64,000 nt of DNA. Source: Flammeovirga sp. EKP202 (lineage in GTDB: Bacteria > Bacteroidota > Bacteroidia > Cytophagales > Flammeovirgaceae). This document shows positions 62,288-64,000 of the stretch, piece by piece. Made by a program: the position numbers and the translations under genes. The stretch is taken from positions 1-64,000 of the forward strand of contig NZ_JACVVP010000019.1 in the NCBI RefSeq assembly GCF_014534745.1. Reading direction: 5' to 3'. Under the pieces are notes generated by a model. That model made no database searches, was not told the origin of the DNA, and saw nothing but the letters and a program-made list of their open reading frames with translations. How positions within the stretch are numbered: the stretch's first letter is position 1; every line of letters starts with the position of its first letter.

Positions 62288-62887
62288 ATGTCACAGGATC
62301 TTCAATATTGGAAAAAATTAAAGGAAAACAATGATGCATCAGCCATCAAATATTTTTATGATCAATACATAAAATTATTGTATAAATATGGCTATCATTT
62401 TTGTCAGGACGCGAGTCTAGTAGAAGACTGTGTCCAAGATTTATTCCTTAGAATTTGGGAAAAACGTTCTTCTTTAGGTGATACAGACAATGTAAAACTC
62501 TATTTGATGGTGTCTCTAAAAAGGAGTATTTATGAAAAAGTAAAAAAGAACTCCAAAACCACCGTCACTGAAGAAGTACCAGAAGATACTTTTGATGTTA
62601 CTTTCACAATGGAAGAACAAATCATCTCTTCTGAAACAGATCAAATTACAAAAGATAAGCTCTTAGAGTGCTTAGAGACACTTTCTGGAAGACAAAAAGA
62701 AGTGATCTACCTCCGATTTTATAATGGTTTCTCTCCGGAAGAAGTCAGTGAAATCATGCAAATCAGTAATCAATCCGTCAGAAATGTTCAAGCCTCAGCG
62801 TTGAAGAAAATGAGAAATAACATGGATGACCCTCTACTTTTATTAGTCGTTGGAAAATTAATTGAAAGTTTTTTCAACGAAATATAG
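62288..62887 (+). CDS. ECF RNA polymerase sigma factor (FecI-like)
   Basis: A 199-residue sigma-70-family factor of the extracytoplasmic-function type. Region 2 is near 15-75 (FYDQYIKLLYKYGYHFC, VEDCVQDLFLRIWEKR) and region 4 near 135-185 (LETLSGRQKEVIYLRF, GFSPEEVSEIMQISNQSVRN). A FecR follows after 50 bp, so the activity is presumably held by it and released by an outer-membrane signal. Target genes are probably the protein that starts at 63884 and possibly the divergent receptor operons. Confidence 0.93.
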   Translation: MSQDLQYWKKLKENNDASAIKYFYDQYIKLLYKYGYHFCQDASLVEDCVQDLFLRIWEKRSSLGDTDNVKLYLMVSLKRSIYEKVKKNSKTTVTEEVPEDTFDVTFTMEEQIISSETDQITKDKLLECLETLSGRQKEVIYLRFYNGFSPEEVSEIMQISNQSVRNVQASALKKMRNNMDDPLLLLVVGKLIESFFNEI

Positions 62888-62937
62888 TACAAATCAATTT
62901 TATAGCTCTTTACTGAATATACCTCACTGATAATAAG

Positions 62938-63900
62938 ATGTCTGCAATTGATAAATATATAGAGAACAAAGATTTCGTCACCTGGGTGTTAGGAGATGTG
63001 TCTAAAGAGGATTATTGGAATAATTACCTCAAAGATAATCCTGAAGAGAAAGAAAATATTGATAAAGCGAAAGATTGGGTAAAACAAGTAAAAGTCAAAG
63101 ACCCTTATTTCTCTGCTCAAAGAGAGCGAGAACTATGGATAGAAATCGATCAAAAAATTTCGAATACTAAGACACCTACTAAAACCATTTCTTTCAAAAC
63201 TACTTGGTGGAAATATGGTGCTGCCGTCATCGTATTGGGGCTCATTGTGAATTTCTATTTTAGAAACTTTGTACCACAGCACCATGTTGATACAGCACGC
63301 AACGGTTTTACCAACAATATCACCTTGCCAGATGGTTCTACTGTAGATCTTAATGCAGGTAGTTCTATTTCTTATGACAAAAAGAGTTTTAACGCCGGCC
63401 GTTACATCTCTCTGAAAGGGGAAGCCTACTTCAAAGTAGAAAAGGGACAGACTTTCCAAGTCAATACCGAAATGGGCACGGTAACTGTATTAGGAACAAG
63501 TTTTAATATTTTAGCGAGAAAACAGCAGTGGATCGTAAGCTGCTATACCGGAAAAGTAGCTGTAAAAGACAACGAAGGAAATCAGGTGATATTAACCAAG
63601 GGACAAGAAGCTGAATATAAAAACGGTGGCTTTGTCACCAATGCACATGCTAAAAAGCAACCAAACTGGCAAAAAGGGTTGTTCAAATATTCTAATGCTC
63701 CTCTTGAAAGTGTTTTTGAAGAAATTCAAAGACAGTTTGATATTCGCATTATTTATAAAAATTCAGATATACAGAAATTACGCTTTTCAGGTACTATTTC
63801 AAATAAATCGCTGGAGAAGGCACTTGATATTATATCCAAATCCATGGATATTAATTACAAGATAGACAATAAGAAAAAAGAAGTTGAAATCTCTTACTAG
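62938..63900 (+). CDS. FecR-family anti-sigma factor with DUF4974-like C-terminus
   Basis: A 320-residue inner-membrane protein: cytosolic N-terminal helices, one span near 85-105 (WWKYGAAVIVLGLIVNFYF), then the periplasmic FecR domain (ITLPDGSTVDLNAGSSISYD, RYISLKGEAYFKVEKGQTFQ, VLGTSFNILARKQQWIVSCY). The C-terminal ~70 residues (PLESVFEEIQRQFDIRIIYK) form the STN-like DUF4974 region that contacts the receptor in Bacteroidota. It is intact. The next gene begins inside its last codons. Confidence 0.93.
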   Translation: MSAIDKYIENKDFVTWVLGDVSKEDYWNNYLKDNPEEKENIDKAKDWVKQVKVKDPYFSAQRERELWIEIDQKISNTKTPTKTISFKTTWWKYGAAVIVLGLIVNFYFRNFVPQHHVDTARNGFTNNITLPDGSTVDLNAGSSISYDKKSFNAGRYISLKGEAYFKVEKGQTFQVNTEMGTVTVLGTSFNILARKQQWIVSCYTGKVAVKDNEGNQVILTKGQEAEYKNGGFVTNAHAKKQPNWQKGLFKYSNAPLESVFEEIQRQFDIRIIYKNSDIQKLRFSGTISNKSLEKALDIISKSMDINYKIDNKKKEVEISY

Positions 63901-64000
63901 ACATAGTTACATTTTACTCCTACTTGTCATCTTGAGTCCATTATTACTATGGGCACAAGGTCCACTTTTTACTGCTCAATATCAAAAAGAACCACTGAAA
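63884..64000 (+). CDS. N-terminus of an STN-domain, probably TonB-receptor, protein (cut by window end)
   Basis: A TTG at 63884 starts MKSLTRHSYILLLLVILS in the frame +1 relative to FecR; residues to about 25 are a signal peptide ending WAQ. The mature part opens GPLFTAQYQKEPLK, the form of the secretin/TonB short N-terminal domain that binds FecR. The start overlaps the FecR stop by 17 bp; an in-frame stop codon just upstream (63863) rules out a longer ORF. FecI-FecR-receptor is the usual order, so this is probably the cognate receptor. Confidence 0.6.
   Translation, partial: MKSLTRHSYILLLLVILSPLLLWAQGPLFTAQYQKEPLK

Noticed and set aside
1-64000. CRISPR arrays, tRNA or rRNA genes, transposases, phage or integrase genes
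   Set aside because: Gene gaps were read on both strands; no regular spaced repeats, cloverleaf-like segments or recognisable mobile-element proteins were seen. A tRNAscan or ISfinder run would settle it.

Overview
The window is AT-rich DNA from a Bacteroidota bacterium, most likely a marine Cytophagales of the Flammeovirga type. That placement is an inference from gene content: SusD, DUF4374 and DUF2723 proteins, TonB receptors with a carboxypeptidase-like N-terminal domain, a FecR with a DUF4974-like tail, SPII lipoproteins and weak Shine-Dalgarno signals. I saw no rRNA, tRNA, CRISPR array, transposase, integrase or phage gene. It reads as ordinary chromosome with two accessory regions, one at each end.

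Left accessory region (1-8.2 kb). Two paralogous AraC regulators and a truncated third copy lie around a DcaP-type porin, a secreted serine hydrolase (SxxK) and a secreted choloylglycine-hydrolase-like Ntn amidase. A pair of direct repeats with a 21-bp period (two helical turns) sits about 120 bp upstream of the porin, and a degenerate version with the same period and distance sits upstream of the amidase. I infer an AraC-controlled regulon for import and hydrolysis of an N-acyl or beta-lactam-like compound. Between 1.8 and 2.5 kb are hairpin-rich repeats and a glyoxalase gene remnant.

Core region (8.2-50 kb). In order: fatty acid desaturase, DUF2723 membrane protein, HAD phosphatase, an operon of two MscS channels plus a hybrid histidine kinase, a lipocalin-like protein with LpoB and a COG3014 lipoprotein, Na+/solute symporter, recO, dnaG, cysDN, an orphan susD with a partner lipoprotein, a degenerate DUF6625-like protein, Wzi, a transglutaminase-like protein, tyrS, a LysM lytic transglycosylase, gatA, tatA, an ABC exporter, leucine dehydrogenase and some hypotheticals. 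Many units end in clear hairpin terminators.

Right accessory region (50-64 kb). A four-gene iron/siderophore-type operon is present twice in tandem on the minus strand. Its order is TonB receptor, DUF4374 surface lipoprotein, a 205-residue CpxP/Spy-like lipoprotein, and a PepSY membrane protein. Receptor, DUF4374 and PepSY match the known Bacteroides xenosiderophore system XusABC. The Spy-like lipoprotein, translationally coupled to PepSY in both copies, is an apparent extra component. Each copy has its own promoter, with two palindromes 36 bp apart, and its own terminator. Divergently, an ECF sigma factor and FecR anti-sigma factor precede a secreted STN-type protein that runs off the window, probably another receptor. 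The extended, duplicated Xus-like module is the best candidate here for an under-described system; the AraC/porin/acylase regulon is second.
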